The notes beneath the pieces are model-generated. The model worked only from the letters and a program-made list of their open reading frames with translations. It was not told the origin of the DNA and did not search any database. DNA of 64,000 bases from Aureimonas glaciei. Its GTDB lineage: Bacteria > Pseudomonadota > Alphaproteobacteria > Rhizobiales > Rhizobiaceae. Each line of letters starts with the position of its first letter. The stretch's first letter is position 1. Shown piece by piece: positions 18,663-27,372 of this stretch. The translations under genes and the position numbers were made by a program. Location: the NCBI RefSeq assembly GCF_014643375.1, contig NZ_BMJJ01000001.1, positions 310,001-374,000 of the forward strand, given 5' to 3'.

Positions 18663-18978
18663 GAAAATCACTGCCCGGCGGGCGTCCTGAGGGACGATCC
18701 CGCCGGTTCTCTATCAGGAGCCTCGCTGATCCCGGCGAGGCCCTGCCCCCTCCGGCGGCTGCAAAGTCGCCGGGATGAACCGAAACGGTCATGGGGCAGG
18801 ATTGCCGGCGGCTTCCCGGCATGGCCCGCGACGGCATCGCCGTCCGGGCGCGATCGTGCCGAAAGGGACAGCCCTTTCGCGAAGCCCCCCGTCGTCTTGC
18901 CCATGACACGCTTCTGACAAGCGAATGCGACCGCTTTGGCCCTCGGCCGGCAGCGGCGCCCACCAAAGGCACACCATT
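18663..18978. other. Structured pnp leader region
   Basis: This 316-bp stretch between rpsO and pnp holds the hairpin at 18675-18706. A second perfect stem is CGAAAGGG/CCCTTTCG at 18860-18879 with a 4-base loop. GACGGCATCGCCGTC near 18832-18846 can form a further stem. No gene is seen. In E. coli the pnp leader is cut by RNase III and used for PNPase autoregulation; the same role here is inference. Confidence 0.5.
18675..18706 (+). terminator. rpsO-pnp hairpin (terminator or RNase III processing stem)
   Basis: CCGGCGGG (18675-18682) pairs with CCCGCCGG (18699-18706), and an inner CGTCC/GGACG stem closes a 4-base loop. Only a weak T-rich tract follows. In E. coli the rpsO-pnp gap holds both a terminator and an RNase III stem, so either function is possible. 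Confidence 0.6.
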
Positions 18979-21105
18979 ATGTTCAATACGCACAAAGTCG
19001 AGATCGAGTGGGCGGGTCGTACCCTCACTCTGGAAACCGGCAAGATCGCCCGCCAGGCCGACGGCGCCGTTCTCGCCACCTATGGCGAGACCGTCGTCCT
19101 CGCCACCGTCGTCTCGGAAAAGAAGCCGAAGGTCGGCTTCGACTTCTTCCCGCTGACGGTCAACTACCAGGAAAAGACGTTCGCCGCCGGCAAGATCCCG
19201 GGCGGCTTCTTCAAGCGCGAAGGTCGTCCGTCCGAGAAGGAGACGCTGACCTCGCGCCTCATCGACCGGCCGATCCGCCCGCTCTTCGCCGCCGGCTACA
19301 AGAACGACACCCAGGTCGTCCTCACTGTCCTGCAGCATGACCTCGAGAACGATCCGGACATGGTCGCGCTGGTCGCCGCCTCGGCCGCGCTGACGCTCTC
19401 GGGCGTGCCCTTCATGGGCCCGATCGGCGGCGCGCGCGTCGGCTACATCAACGGCGAGTACAAGCTGAACCCGCATGTCGACGAAATGCCGGAGTCGGAG
19501 CTCGACCTCGTCGTCGCCGGCACGCAGGACGCCGTGCTGATGGTGGAGTCGGAGGCTCACGAGCTGTCCGAGGACATCATGCTGGGCGCCGTCATGTTCG
19601 GCCATCGCGGCTTGCAGCCGGTGATCGACGCGATCATCCAGCTGGCCGAGCACGCCGCCAAGGAGCCGCGCGAGCACGTCACCGCCGACAATTCCGGCCT
19701 CGAGAAGGACATGCTCGCCCTCGTCGAAGGCGAGCTGCGCGATGCCTACAAGAACACCGACAAGATGGCCCGCTACGCCGCCGTCGATGCGGTGAAGACG
19801 AAGGTGATGGCGCACTTCCTGCCCGAGGGCCAGGACCCGAAGGCGCCCAAGGAAGTCGTCGTCGCCGTGTTCAAGGACCTGCAGGCGAAGATCGTCCGCT
19901 GGAACATCCTCGACACCGGCAGCCGCATCGACGGCCGTGACCTCTCGACGGTCCGCCAGATCGTCGCCGAGGCCGGCATCCTGCCGCGCACCCACGGCTC
20001 GGCGCTGTTCACTCGCGGCGAGACCCAGGCGCTGGTCGTCGCCACGCTCGGCACCGGCGAGGACGAGCAGTTCGTCGACGCCCTGACCGGCACCTACAAG
20101 GAGAGCTTCCTCCTCCACTACAACTTTCCTCCCTACTCGGTCGGCGAGACCGGCCGCATGGGTTCGCCCGGCCGCCGCGAAATCGGCCATGGCAAGCTCG
20201 CCTGGCGCGCCATCCGTCCGATGCTGCCCGGCAAGGAAACCTTCCCCTACACGATCCGCGCCGTCTCCGAAGTGACCGAGTCGAACGGCTCGTCCTCGAT
20301 GGCCACCGTCTGCGGCACCTCGCTGGCGCTGATGGATGCGGGCGTGCCGCTCGGCCGTCCGGTCGCGGGCATCGCCATGGGCCTGATCAAGGAAGACGAG
20401 CGCTTTGCCGTCCTTTCCGACATCCTGGGTGACGAAGATCACCTCGGCGACATGGACTTCAAGGTCGCCGGCACCTCCGAGGGCATCACCTCGCTGCAGA
20501 TGGACATCAAGATCCAGGGCATCACCGAGGAGATCATGAAGGTCGCCCTCAACCAGGCCAAGGGCGGTCGCCTGACCATCCTCGACGAAATGGCGAAGGC
20601 CCTGTCGACCAACCGCGCCGAGCTCGGCGAGTTCGCGCCGCGCATCGAAGTGATGATGGTGCCGACCGACAAGATCCGTGACGTCATCGGTTCGGGCGGC
20701 AAGGTCATCCGCGAGATCGTCGAAAAGACCGGCGCCAAGATCAACATCGAGGACGACGGCACGGTCAAGATCGCCTCGTCCTCGGCCAAGGAGATCGAAG
20801 CGGCGAAGAAGTGGATCCACTCCATCGTCGCCGAGCCGGAAGTCGGCGTGATCTACGAGGGCACCGTGGTGAAGACCGTCGAGTTCGGCGCCTTCGTCAA
20901 CTTCTTCGGTTCGCGCGACGGCCTCGTCCACATCTCGCAGCTCGGCGCCGAGCGCGTCTCCAAGACGACCGACGTCGTCAAGGAAGGCCAGAAGGTCTGG
21001 GTCAAGCTGATGGGCTTCGACGAGCGCGGCAAGGTCCGCCTGTCGATGAAGGTCGTCGACCAGGCCACCGGCGAAGAGATCAAGGGCGGCGAGGAAGCCG
21101 CGTAA
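18979..21105 (+). CDS. pnp: Polyribonucleotide nucleotidyltransferase (PNPase)
   Basis: PNPase degrades RNA 3' to 5' by phosphorolysis and is a degradosome component. The 708-residue product has two RNase PH domains (about residues 10-225 and 310-545), an all-alpha linker between them, a KH domain (about 553-615; [13 protein letters not shown]) and an S1 domain (about 620-690). [12 protein letters not shown] and the second-core motif [12 protein letters not shown] are present. ATG at 18979 gives the standard N-terminus [11 protein letters not shown]; an upstream in-frame ATG at 18925 is not needed. A terminator follows at 21134. Confidence 0.98.
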   Translation: MFNTHKVEIEWAGRTLTLETGKIARQADGAVLATYGETVVLATVVSEKKPKVGFDFFPLTVNYQEKTFAAGKIPGGFFKREGRPSEKETLTSRLIDRPIRPLFAAGYKNDTQVVLTVLQHDLENDPDMVALVAASAALTLSGVPFMGPIGGARVGYINGEYKLNPHVDEMPESELDLVVAGTQDAVLMVESEAHELSEDIMLGAVMFGHRGLQPVIDAIIQLAEHAAKEPREHVTADNSGLEKDMLALVEGELRDAYKNTDKMARYAAVDAVKTKVMAHFLPEGQDPKAPKEVVVAVFKDLQAKIVRWNILDTGSRIDGRDLSTVRQIVAEAGILPRTHGSALFTRGETQALVVATLGTGEDEQFVDALTGTYKESFLLHYNFPPYSVGETGRMGSPGRREIGHGKLAWRAIRPMLPGKETFPYTIRAVSEVTESNGSSSMATVCGTSLALMDAGVPLGRPVAGIAMGLIKEDERFAVLSDILGDEDHLGDMDFKVAGTSEGITSLQMDIKIQGITEEIMKVALNQAKGGRLTILDEMAKALSTNRAELGEFAPRIEVMMVPTDKIRDVIGSGGKVIREIVEKTGAKINIEDDGTVKIASSSAKEIEAAKKWIHSIVAEPEVGVIYEGTVVKTVEFGAFVNFFGSRDGLVHISQLGAERVSKTTDVVKEGQKVWVKLMGFDERGKVRLSMKVVDQATGEEIKGGEEAA

Positions 21106-21133
21106 CGCGTCTTCTTCCACCGCCGATCGATCG

Positions 21134-21164
21134 AGGCGCGCTCCCGCAAGGGGCGCGCCTTTTT
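21134..21164 (+). terminator. Rho-independent terminator after pnp
   Basis: AGGCGCGC (21134-21141) pairs with GCGCGCCT (21153-21160). An inner CCC/GGG closes a GCAA loop, and a T-run to 21164 follows. It is a classic intrinsic terminator 29 bp after the pnp stop. Confidence 0.9.
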
Positions 21165-21250
21165 CATGGGCCCTGCTGGACGCGGGACCCGCCGGCACGG
21201 CATGAAGGGCGCGCGTCGGGGAGGACCGACAGCGCCACGGGAGAGACCAT

Positions 21251-21547
21251 TTGATTTACCTGATCGCGACCCTGAAGATCCGTCCCGGCTCGCAGGCGGC
21301 CGTCGTCGCCGCGGCGACCCCGTGCATCCATGCGACGCGGCAGGAGGCGGGATGCCTGCGCTACGACCTTCTCGCCAGCGTGCTGGAGCCGGAGACGCTC
21401 GTCTTCGTCGAGCAGTGGGAGACCCGCGAGGCGCTCGACGCGCATTTCGCCACGCCGCATCTCCTCGCCTGGCGCGCCGGCCTCGCCCCGCACAAGCTGG
21501 AGGGGCGGATCGAGATCGTCCATCCCGACCATGTCGAGCAGCTCTGA
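21251..21547 (+). CDS. ABM-domain putative quinol monooxygenase (YgiN-like)
   Basis: This 98-residue protein matches the antibiotic-biosynthesis-monooxygenase fold of dimeric ferredoxin-like proteins, which oxidise quinols or aromatic compounds without a cofactor. Typical features are IATLKIRPGS at the start, HATRQEAGCLRYDL in the middle and FVEQWETREALDAHFATPHL in the second half. The start is TTG, with GGGAGAG about 6 bases upstream; no ATG is available. It is a single gene after the pnp terminator, and its substrate cannot be inferred. Confidence 0.8.
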   Translation: MIYLIATLKIRPGSQAAVVAAATPCIHATRQEAGCLRYDLLASVLEPETLVFVEQWETREALDAHFATPHLLAWRAGLAPHKLEGRIEIVHPDHVEQL

Positions 21548-21838
21548 CGCGGGGACGCCTCGGGGTCATGCTGGGCACGTCGGGCAAAGCGACGGATCGC
21601 TCCTGCGCGGGGCGGTTCGCAGGCCCGGTGCTCGGGCGGCCTGCCGCGTTGGTGGCTGCCCTTGTGGGAACGCCGAGCGCGCCTTGCGCGTCTTTTCTCC
21701 GCCACAGGGGCATGCGAGGTTGCGGCGCAGCGGGAGGGTCGGGGAAATGACGGTTGTGATCGCAGGCTGGGCCTTGGCCCGCCACCGGTCGCCGACGGCC
21801 GGCGACGGCGGGGCGCCCCATGACCCGGCGCGGCCGGT

Positions 21839-22363
21839 ATGACCGGGCTCCTGCTCCGCGTCGTCGCAGCGCTTTTCCTCGGCGGCATGGTCAGCCAGGC
21901 CAGCGAACTCACGCAGCAATATCTGCAGCGGCTGGGCGGCGCCGTGGATGCCCTCGCCGCGGTCGTGCAGCGCTTCGATGCGAGCGCGGCGGCCGCCGGC
22001 CTGTCGCGCGAATCGGCCGTCGCCCGCCTGCGCCAGGCGCCGGACACGTTCGTCGCGCGGCAGGGCGCGGATGCCGAGGCGACCATCACACAGTATGCGG
22101 ACCTGCGGGAGCGCTATGACACGCTGACGCGCAATCCGCCGATCCTGCGGCCCTTCCTGGCGCTCGGCAGCCCCGACGGGGCCCTGCTGAAGCGAACCCT
22201 CGGGGATTTCAGGCCGGCGCTGCCGATCACGGGCGACGGCCTGTTCCTGACTGTCTTGGGCTTTGCGGCTGGCTGGGCCAGTGGTGCCGGGATCGCCGGG
22301 GCGATGGGCATGCGCCGCCGCAGGGCCGCGCGTCGGCAGACGGCGGCCCAAAGGCCGCTCTGA
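21839..22363 (+). CDS. DUF2937-like membrane protein
   Basis: This 174-residue protein has a hydrophobic N-terminus (about residues 3-20). A soluble, probably periplasmic middle begins SELTQQYLQRLGGAVDAL, and a second hydrophobic segment lies at about 132-155, followed by an Arg-rich cytoplasmic tail. This arrangement and the QQYLQRLGGA segment resemble the DUF2937 family, which has no known function. It converges on fabI. Between 21548 and 21838 (291 bp) I see no other gene. Confidence 0.65.
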   Translation: MTGLLLRVVAALFLGGMVSQASELTQQYLQRLGGAVDALAAVVQRFDASAAAAGLSRESAVARLRQAPDTFVARQGADAEATITQYADLRERYDTLTRNPPILRPFLALGSPDGALLKRTLGDFRPALPITGDGLFLTVLGFAAGWASGAGIAGAMGMRRRRAARRQTAAQRPL

Positions 22364-22445
22364 TCACGCCATACGGCCGACCGGCCCGCCGGGGCCCCTC
22401 TGGGGGCCTCCAGGACGCGCGCATCCGTTGCGAAGGGCGCGCTGC

Positions 22446-23294
22446 CTACTTCGCCGCTTCGGCGAGCGGATCGTCGCCGAGGCTCGCTGCGCGCCGCTCC
22501 TGCGTCTTCAATTCGTCGAGCGCCGGCATTGACATGATGCTGTAGCCGGAATCGACATAGTGGATCTCGCCGGTGACGCCATTGGCGAGGTCCGACAGGA
22601 GATAGAGGATCGAGCCGCCGACCTCGTCGACCGAGACGCTGCGCCGGAGCGGCGCATTCTTGCGCTGGTAGTTCAGCATCAGCCTGGCATCCGAGACGCC
22701 GGCACCGGCGAGCGTGCGCACCGGGCCCGCCGAGACGGCGTTGACGCGGATATTGCGCGGACCGTAGTCGGCGGCGAGATACCGCACCGAGGCCTCCAGC
22801 GCCGCCTTGGCGACGCCCATGACGTTGTAGTTCGGCATCACGCGCGTCGCGCCGCCATAGGTCAGCGTCAAGAGCGAGCCGCCCGAGGTCATGATGTCGG
22901 TCGCCCGCCGCGTGATTTCCGTGAAGGAGAAGCAGGAGATCAGCATGGTGCGCGCAAAATTGTCGCGCGAGGTGTCGGCGTAGAGGCCCTTCAGCTCGTT
23001 CTTGTCGGAGAAGGCGAGGGCGTGGACGAGGAAGTCGATCGTGCCCCATTCCGCCTTCAGCGTCTCGAACACCCGGTCGACCGAGGCAATGTCCTCGACG
23101 TCGCAGTCCATCAAGAGCGTCGAGCCGATCTCCTCGGCGAGCGGTCTCACCCGCTTGCCGAAAGCCTCGCCCTGATAGGTCAGGGCGATCTCCGCGCCCT
23201 GGTTCGACAGGGCCTTGGCGGCGCCCCAGGCGATGGAGTTGTGGTTGGCCACGCCCATCACCAGGCCGCGCTTGCCCTTCATCAGATCGCCCAT
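22446..23294 (-). CDS. fabI: Enoyl-ACP reductase (NADH)
   Basis: FabI catalyses the last reduction step in fatty-acid elongation. The 282-residue short-chain dehydrogenase has the FabI-type cofactor loop GVANHNSIAWG (about residues 14-24) and LTYGGATRVMPNYNVMGVAKAAL, which carries the Tyr-x6-Lys catalytic pair (Y-N-V-M-G-V-A-K). AGPVRTLA follows. I chose ATG at 23294, which has AAGGGA upstream and gives the family N-terminus MGDLMKGKRGLVMG. A longer ORF to 23366 is not needed. It lies downstream of fabB, last in the fabA-fabB-fabI operon. Active-site spacing suggests a normal triclosan-target FabI. Confidence 0.95.
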   Translation of the reverse strand: MGDLMKGKRGLVMGVANHNSIAWGAAKALSNQGAEIALTYQGEAFGKRVRPLAEEIGSTLLMDCDVEDIASVDRVFETLKAEWGTIDFLVHALAFSDKNELKGLYADTSRDNFARTMLISCFSFTEITRRATDIMTSGGSLLTLTYGGATRVMPNYNVMGVAKAALEASVRYLAADYGPRNIRVNAVSAGPVRTLAGAGVSDARLMLNYQRKNAPLRRSVSVDEVGGSILYLLSDLANGVTGEIHYVDSGYSIMSMPALDELKTQERRAASLGDDPLAEAAK

Positions 23295-23413
23295 CGAGCA
23301 TTCCCTTCGCTTGTCTTGTCCGTCATGGCTTCCCGCCTCGTCTGCGGGCCATAGCATATCGGGCAAGCCGCTGATGACACGTCATGTATCGGGCTGTTAC
23401 CGCTTCGGTGGCC

Positions 23414-24631
23414 TCAGCCGTTCACCCGCCGGAAGACGAGAGTCGCATTCGTGCCGCCGAAGCCGAAGGAGTTCGACAGGACGGTGTTGAGGCCGGCATT
23501 GTCGATGCGCTCCCGGGCGATCGGCAGGTCGGCGAATTCCGGATCGATCTCGTCGATGTGGGCGGACTTCACGATGAAGTCGTTCTGCATCATCAGGATC
23601 GAGTAGATCGCCTCCTGCACGCCCGTGGCGCCCAGCGAATGGCCGGTCAGCGACTTCGTCGCCGAGATCGCCGGGATCTTGTCGCCGAACACTTCGCGGA
23701 TCGCCTGGATCTCCATCTTGTCGCCGACCGGCGTCGAGGTGGCATGCGGGTTGATGTAGTCGATCGGGGTGTCGACGGTCTCGAGCGCCATGCGCATGCA
23801 GCGCGCCGCGCCCTCGCCCGACGGGGCGACCATGTCGTGGCCGTCCGAGGTCGCGCCGTAGCCGACGATCTCGGCGAGGATTTTCGCCCCGCGCGCCTTG
23901 GCGTGCTCGTATTCCTCGAGCACGAGGACGCCCGCGCCGCCGGCGATGACAAACCCGTCGCGGTCCTTGTCGTAGGCGCGGCTGGCGGAGGTCGGCTTGT
24001 CGTTGAAGTTCGACGACATGGCGCCCATCGCGTCGAAGAGGTTCGACATGGTCCAGTCGAGATCTTCCGAGCCGCCGGCGAAGATGATGTCCTGCTTGCC
24101 GATCTGGATCGTCTCGTAGGCATTGCCGATGCAATGGTTCGACGTCGCGCAGGCCGACGAGATCGAGTAGTTCACGCCCTTGATCTTGAACTGGGTGGCG
24201 AGCACGGCCGAGGCGGTCGAGCTCATCGCCTTCGGCACGGCCGTCGGGCCGATGCGGCGCGGGCCGCCCTTTTCGGTGATCGCGGCAGCTTCCACGATGA
24301 TGCGCGTCGACGGGCCGCCCGAGCCCATGATGATGCCGGTGCGCGGATTGACGATGTCGGACTCTTCGAGGCCGGAATCCTTGATCGCCTGGTCCATGGC
24401 GATGTAGTTCCAGGCCGTGCCCTTGCTCATGAAGCGCGCGGTCCGGCGGTCGAGCACGGCGAAGGGATCGAGCCGCGGCTCGCCCTGCACCTGGCACTTG
24501 AAGCCATGGCTGGCATAGTCCTCGGCGAAGGAGACGCCCGAGCGGGCCTCCATCAGCGATTCCAGGACTTCTCCGACATCGTTGCCGATCGACGACACGA
24601 TCCCCATTCCGGTGACCACGACACGTCTCAT
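23414..24631 (-). CDS. fabB: 3-oxoacyl-ACP synthase I
   Basis: FabB condenses malonyl-ACP with growing acyl chains and is needed for unsaturated fatty acids. The 405-residue product has the N-terminus [16 protein letters not shown], the nucleophilic Cys in [10 protein letters not shown] (about residue 163) and the two catalytic His in [11 protein letters not shown] (about 297) and TGHSLGATG (about 332). It also has the terminal [10 protein letters not shown] motif. It lies 67 bp after fabA on the same strand, which is the usual pairing for the anaerobic unsaturated fatty-acid pathway. Confidence 0.96.
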   Translation of the reverse strand: MRRVVVTGMGIVSSIGNDVGEVLESLMEARSGVSFAEDYASHGFKCQVQGEPRLDPFAVLDRRTARFMSKGTAWNYIAMDQAIKDSGLEESDIVNPRTGIIMGSGGPSTRIIVEAAAITEKGGPRRIGPTAVPKAMSSTASAVLATQFKIKGVNYSISSACATSNHCIGNAYETIQIGKQDIIFAGGSEDLDWTMSNLFDAMGAMSSNFNDKPTSASRAYDKDRDGFVIAGGAGVLVLEEYEHAKARGAKILAEIVGYGATSDGHDMVAPSGEGAARCMRMALETVDTPIDYINPHATSTPVGDKMEIQAIREVFGDKIPAISATKSLTGHSLGATGVQEAIYSILMMQNDFIVKSAHIDEIDPEFADLPIARERIDNAGLNTVLSNSFGFGGTNATLVFRRVNG

Positions 24632-24698
24632 CGCACTTCCTCCAAAAGATTTTGCTCCCGCGGCTCAGGCCGCGGGTTTGGCGCTGCCCGCGCGGCCT

Positions 24699-25223
24699 TT
24701 ATTCGACGACGGGCTCTTCGTCCGAGAACAGGCCGACCCTCAGGCTGCTGGCCGTATAGATGACCTCGCCGTCGGCTTTCATCCAGCCCTCGGCGATGCC
24801 GAGCTTCAGGCGCGAGCGCATCACCCGCTTGAACTCGACGCCGTATTCCACGAGCTTGACCTTCGGCGTCACCTGGCCGGTGAACTTCACCTCGCCGACG
24901 CCGAGCGCCCGGCCGCGGCCCGGCTCGCCGAGCCAGCCGAGATAGAAGCCGGTGAGCTGCCAGAGCGCGTCGAGCCCGAGGCAGCCCGGCATCACCGGAT
25001 CGCCCTCGAAATGGCACTTGAAGAACCAGAGATCGGGATCGACGTCGAACTCGGCCTTGATCGAGCCCTTGCCGAACTGGCCACCGTCGGTGGTCACCTC
25101 GGTGATGCGGTTGAACATCAGCATCGGCGGCAGCGGAAGCTGCGCGTTGCCAGGGCCGAACAGCTGGCCGTGGCCGCAGCTGATCAGTTCGTCGTAGTCG
25201 TAGTGCGCTTTGCCAGGTGCCAT
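24699..25223 (-). CDS. fabA: 3-hydroxydecanoyl-ACP dehydratase/isomerase
   Basis: FabA dehydrates 3-hydroxydecanoyl-ACP and isomerises the trans-2 product to cis-3, the branch point to unsaturated fatty acids. The 174-residue product contains [12 protein letters not shown], the active-site His segment [24 protein letters not shown] (about residues 70-93) and [14 protein letters not shown] chose ATG at 25223 ([13 protein letters not shown]), giving the family length. ATG at 25229 is also possible, and a longer ORF to 25292 is unlikely. It is the first gene of fabA-fabB-fabI. Confidence 0.95.
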   Translation of the reverse strand: MAPGKAHYDYDELISCGHGQLFGPGNAQLPLPPMLMFNRITEVTTDGGQFGKGSIKAEFDVDPDLWFFKCHFEGDPVMPGCLGLDALWQLTGFYLGWLGEPGRGRALGVGEVKFTGQVTPKVKLVEYGVEFKRVMRSRLKLGIAEGWMKADGEVIYTASSLRVGLFSDEEPVVE

Positions 25224-25264
25224 GATCATCCAAACCCGTCCGGTCGCCGCCGGTTTCGGCGTCG

Positions 25265-25292
25265 CCCTTAGCACGGGTCGGGCCCGAGACAA
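25265..25292 (-). promoter_or_regulatory. Possible fabA-fabB-fabI promoter
   Basis: On the - strand TTGTCT (25292-25287) is followed after 16 bases by TAAGGG (25270-25265), about 42 bp before the fabA ATG. The position is right but the -10 is weak. Confidence 0.35.
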
Positions 25293-25414
25293 ACCCGTGC
25301 GTCGCCATTCGGTCTACCCGTGCTTGTCGCCCGCCGGGGGGAAAGCTAGGGTCCCGGTGCCGAATTGTCAGCCTGCGCCGCCGCCGCGGCACGGATTTTA
25401 GCCGGGGGCCGCCC

Positions 25415-25882
25415 ATGATCATCAGCACCAGGCGCGTCGGGATGCTGGCCCTTCTTCTGGCCGGCGCCCTGATCCAGCCGGCCGTCGGCGCGGCGGCGGG
25501 CTGGACGGGCGAGACCGGTCCGGCGCGGGGCGCCGGCTATTTTCTGGGCGACCGCACGCCGGCCTTGCTGCTGCGCTGCGCGGGGGGCGGGCGGCTGGCG
25601 GTGGTCGTGGCCGGCGGGTCCGGGCTGCCGCGCGACGGCGACTACACCGTCGTCATCGCGGTCGACGACACCGCTTTCGTCGGGGTGGCACGGCCGGGTT
25701 CCGCCGATGGGGGCGACGCGGCGCTCGTGCGGACCGCCGCCTTCGAGACCTTTGCCCCGCTGATCGCGGCGTTGAAGAGCGGGGCGGTGGCGGAGGTGTC
25801 GACGCCGCGCGGCCGCTACCGCCTGCCGCTGCGCGGCTCGGGCAAGGCCCTCGCCGCCCTCGACGGCGGCTGCGGCGCCTAG
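25415..25882 (+). CDS. Secreted hypothetical protein
   Basis: This 155-residue protein begins with a clear signal peptide (ISTRRVGMLALLLAGALIQPAVG, likely cut near residue 25-28) and is probably periplasmic. The mature part is Gly/Ala/Val-rich with two Cys (LLLRCAGGG and a C-terminal GGCGA) that could form a disulfide. The ending RYRLPLRGSGKALAALDGGC recalls small invasion-locus-B-like secreted proteins, but only as a pattern; I do not assign a family. It lies between divergent fabA and irr, which are often neighbours in Rhizobiales. Confidence 0.6.
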   Translation: MIISTRRVGMLALLLAGALIQPAVGAAAGWTGETGPARGAGYFLGDRTPALLLRCAGGGRLAVVVAGGSGLPRDGDYTVVIAVDDTAFVGVARPGSADGGDAALVRTAAFETFAPLIAALKSGAVAEVSTPRGRYRLPLRGSGKALAALDGGCGA

Positions 25883-25961
25883 AGGCCGCGGCATTGCGAC
25901 CGGCACCGCCCATCACTAAGTCTTGCACGGACCTTCGTCATTCCGTTAAAGAAGGAGTGAG

Positions 25962-26015
25962 ATGATCAGTTGGTCGGTAGAGTGGGGGAGACGATGGAAA
26001 ATCGGGCCCGGTTGA
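25962..26015 (+). other. Seventeen-codon Trp-rich ORF overlapping the irr start
   Basis: ATG at 25962 is preceded by AAGGAG at optimal spacing and encodes MISWSVEWGRRWKIGPG, then TGA at 26013-26015. Three Trp codons occur in 17. It runs through the irr ATG (25994) in another frame and stops 19 bases inside irr. It has a better ribosome binding site than irr. It may be a regulatory upstream ORF or chance. Confidence 0.35.
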
Positions 26016-26434
26016 ATTCATATTGCGTCTTTGAGCGCCTTCGCGCCGCGGGCTTGCGTCCGACGCGCCAGCGCGTGGCGCTGTGCAACCTGATCTTCGG
26101 TTCGGGCGACCGGCATTTGTCGGCCGAGGAGCTCTACGCCGAGGCCCATCGCGCCGGCGAGCCCGTGTCGCTCGCCACTGTCTACAACACGCTGCACCAG
26201 TTCACCGATGTCGGCATCATCCGGCCGCTGACCGGCGAGGGCCAGCGCACCTATTTCGACACCAACACGTCCGATCATCACCATTTCTTCATCGAGGAAG
26301 AAAACCAGATGATCGACATTCCCGGCGAGGGACTGCGGCTTCATCAGCTGCCGGAGCCGCCCGAGGGCATGGAGATCGTCAATGTCGACGTCGTCGTGCG
26401 CCTGCGCCGCAAGGCTGCCGCCCCCGCCGCCTGA
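25994..26434 (+). CDS. irr: Iron response regulator Irr (Fur family)
   Basis: Irr is the haem-responsive Fur-family regulator that controls haem synthesis and iron genes in Rhizobiales. The 146-residue product has the Fur winged helix (GLRPTRQRVALCNLIF at the start, SLATVYNTLHQFTDVGII as the recognition region). It also has the Irr-type His cluster TSDHHHFFIEEENQMIDI near residues 90-107. The N-terminal GCPWHD-type haem motif of Bradyrhizobium Irr is absent, as in most other rhizobia. ATG at 25994 follows GGGGGAG at short spacing; a TTG at 25970 would add 8 residues. Location next to fabA supports Irr over Fur or Mur. Confidence 0.9.
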   Translation: MENRARLNSYCVFERLRAAGLRPTRQRVALCNLIFGSGDRHLSAEELYAEAHRAGEPVSLATVYNTLHQFTDVGIIRPLTGEGQRTYFDTNTSDHHHFFIEEENQMIDIPGEGLRLHQLPEPPEGMEIVNVDVVVRLRRKAAAPAA

Positions 26435-26513
26435 TCGCTGTTGCATGGGAGGCCACCGAGGGACGGCGGTTTCGGGTTGGTGGGAACCCGGCCGAGACGA
26501 TGGCCCCGTCCGC

Positions 26514-26543
26514 GAATGACCTGGCTACGAATGACCTGGCTAC
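26514..26543 (+). repeat. Perfect 15-bp tandem repeat
   Basis: GAATGACCTGGCTAC occurs twice head to tail at 26514-26528 and 26529-26543, directly before the terminator stem that follows irr. It is a simple duplication. Confidence 0.95.
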
Positions 26544-26548
26544 CAATG

Positions 26549-26586
26549 AAAAGGACGGACAAGCCTGCGCTTGTCCGTCCTTTTTT
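26549..26586 (+). terminator. Strong terminator after irr (16-bp perfect stem)
   Basis: AAAAGGACGGACAAGC (26549-26564) pairs perfectly with GCTTGTCCGTCCTTTT (26569-26584) over a CTGC loop, with six T at 26581-26586. Because the A-run precedes the stem, it can also stop transcription of the convergent SH3 gene. Confidence 0.95.
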
Positions 26587-26642
26587 GTTTCTGCCGTCTT
26601 GAAGAGAGCGCGCGCCTTTCGGCGCTGCCGCAATCGCGCCGC

Positions 26643-27179
26643 CTACAGGCGCTCGTCGGGATAGACGCCCCAGATGTCGTTCTGGCGGAGATAGCCCAGG
26701 CGTCCGGACACCTCGACCTTGCACCAGCCGAGGCCGCATTCGTCGACCTTGGTGACGACGCCCGGCTCGAGCTGGGCGACGAGAGCCGCATCCGTCGCGG
26801 CGGACTGGTGCAGGTCGATCGTTGTGCTCTTGCCCTTCAGCCAGGGCGCGGCGATCGCCGTGCGCTCGCCCGACAGCAGCGAATGGTAGACCCAGCCCTC
26901 GGTGCCCTCGCTGTCGCGGATGCGGCGCCAGAGCTCGTATTCCTGGACGATTTCAACGGGCAGGCCGGGCTTCATGTAAAGCCAGGAGACGGCATAGTCC
27001 TTGCCGGGGCCGACGCGCAGATTGACGCGGGCCGATTTCAGCGAGACGAAGCGCGGCAGCGCCAGCTTGGAATAGGTGCCGGTGATCGACCCGGTCTCCT
27101 GCGCCACGGCCGGCTGCCAGAGGCAGGCCAGGAGCGACGCGATGCCGGCAAGGGCGAGGCCACGAAATGCGCTGCGCAC
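26643..27179 (-). CDS. Secreted SH3-domain protein
   Basis: This 178-residue protein begins with a signal peptide (VRSAFRGLALAGIASLLACLWQPAVA, cut before QETG) and carries two bacterial SH3 domains. These are about residues 47-105 (SARVNLRVGPGKDYAVSW, WRRIRDSEGTEGWVY) and about 118-170 (LEPGVVTKVDECGLGWCKVEVSGRLGYL). Such proteins bind cell-wall or other peptides in the periplasm. I chose GTG at 27179, with GGAG 6 bases upstream. The longer ORF to 27320 would hide the signal peptide. It is divergent from the hydroxyacid dehydrogenase gene. Confidence 0.85.
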   Translation of the reverse strand: MRSAFRGLALAGIASLLACLWQPAVAQETGSITGTYSKLALPRFVSLKSARVNLRVGPGKDYAVSWLYMKPGLPVEIVQEYELWRRIRDSEGTEGWVYHSLLSGERTAIAAPWLKGKSTTIDLHQSAATDAALVAQLEPGVVTKVDECGLGWCKVEVSGRLGYLRQNDIWGVYPDERL

Positions 27180-27372
27180 GGGATACTCCAGACTGGAAGG
27201 GGACGGCAGAAAAGGGCGCTGGCGGCCAGCCAAGGGCGGCGGACCGGGAGGACAATCCGGAACGCTTTGTTTTTCGGTTCGCTGCTTGCTATGGACGGTC
27301 GTTCTCGATGCGCCGATCATCGCGCGTCTAGGTTAACAAGCCCTTGCGAAACAGCCTCAGAAGGGGATCGGC

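Noticed and set aside
18520-21198. 892-codon - strand frame opposite pnp
   Set aside because: Shadow of pnp: no domain, no upstream site, and it crosses rpsO and the terminator.
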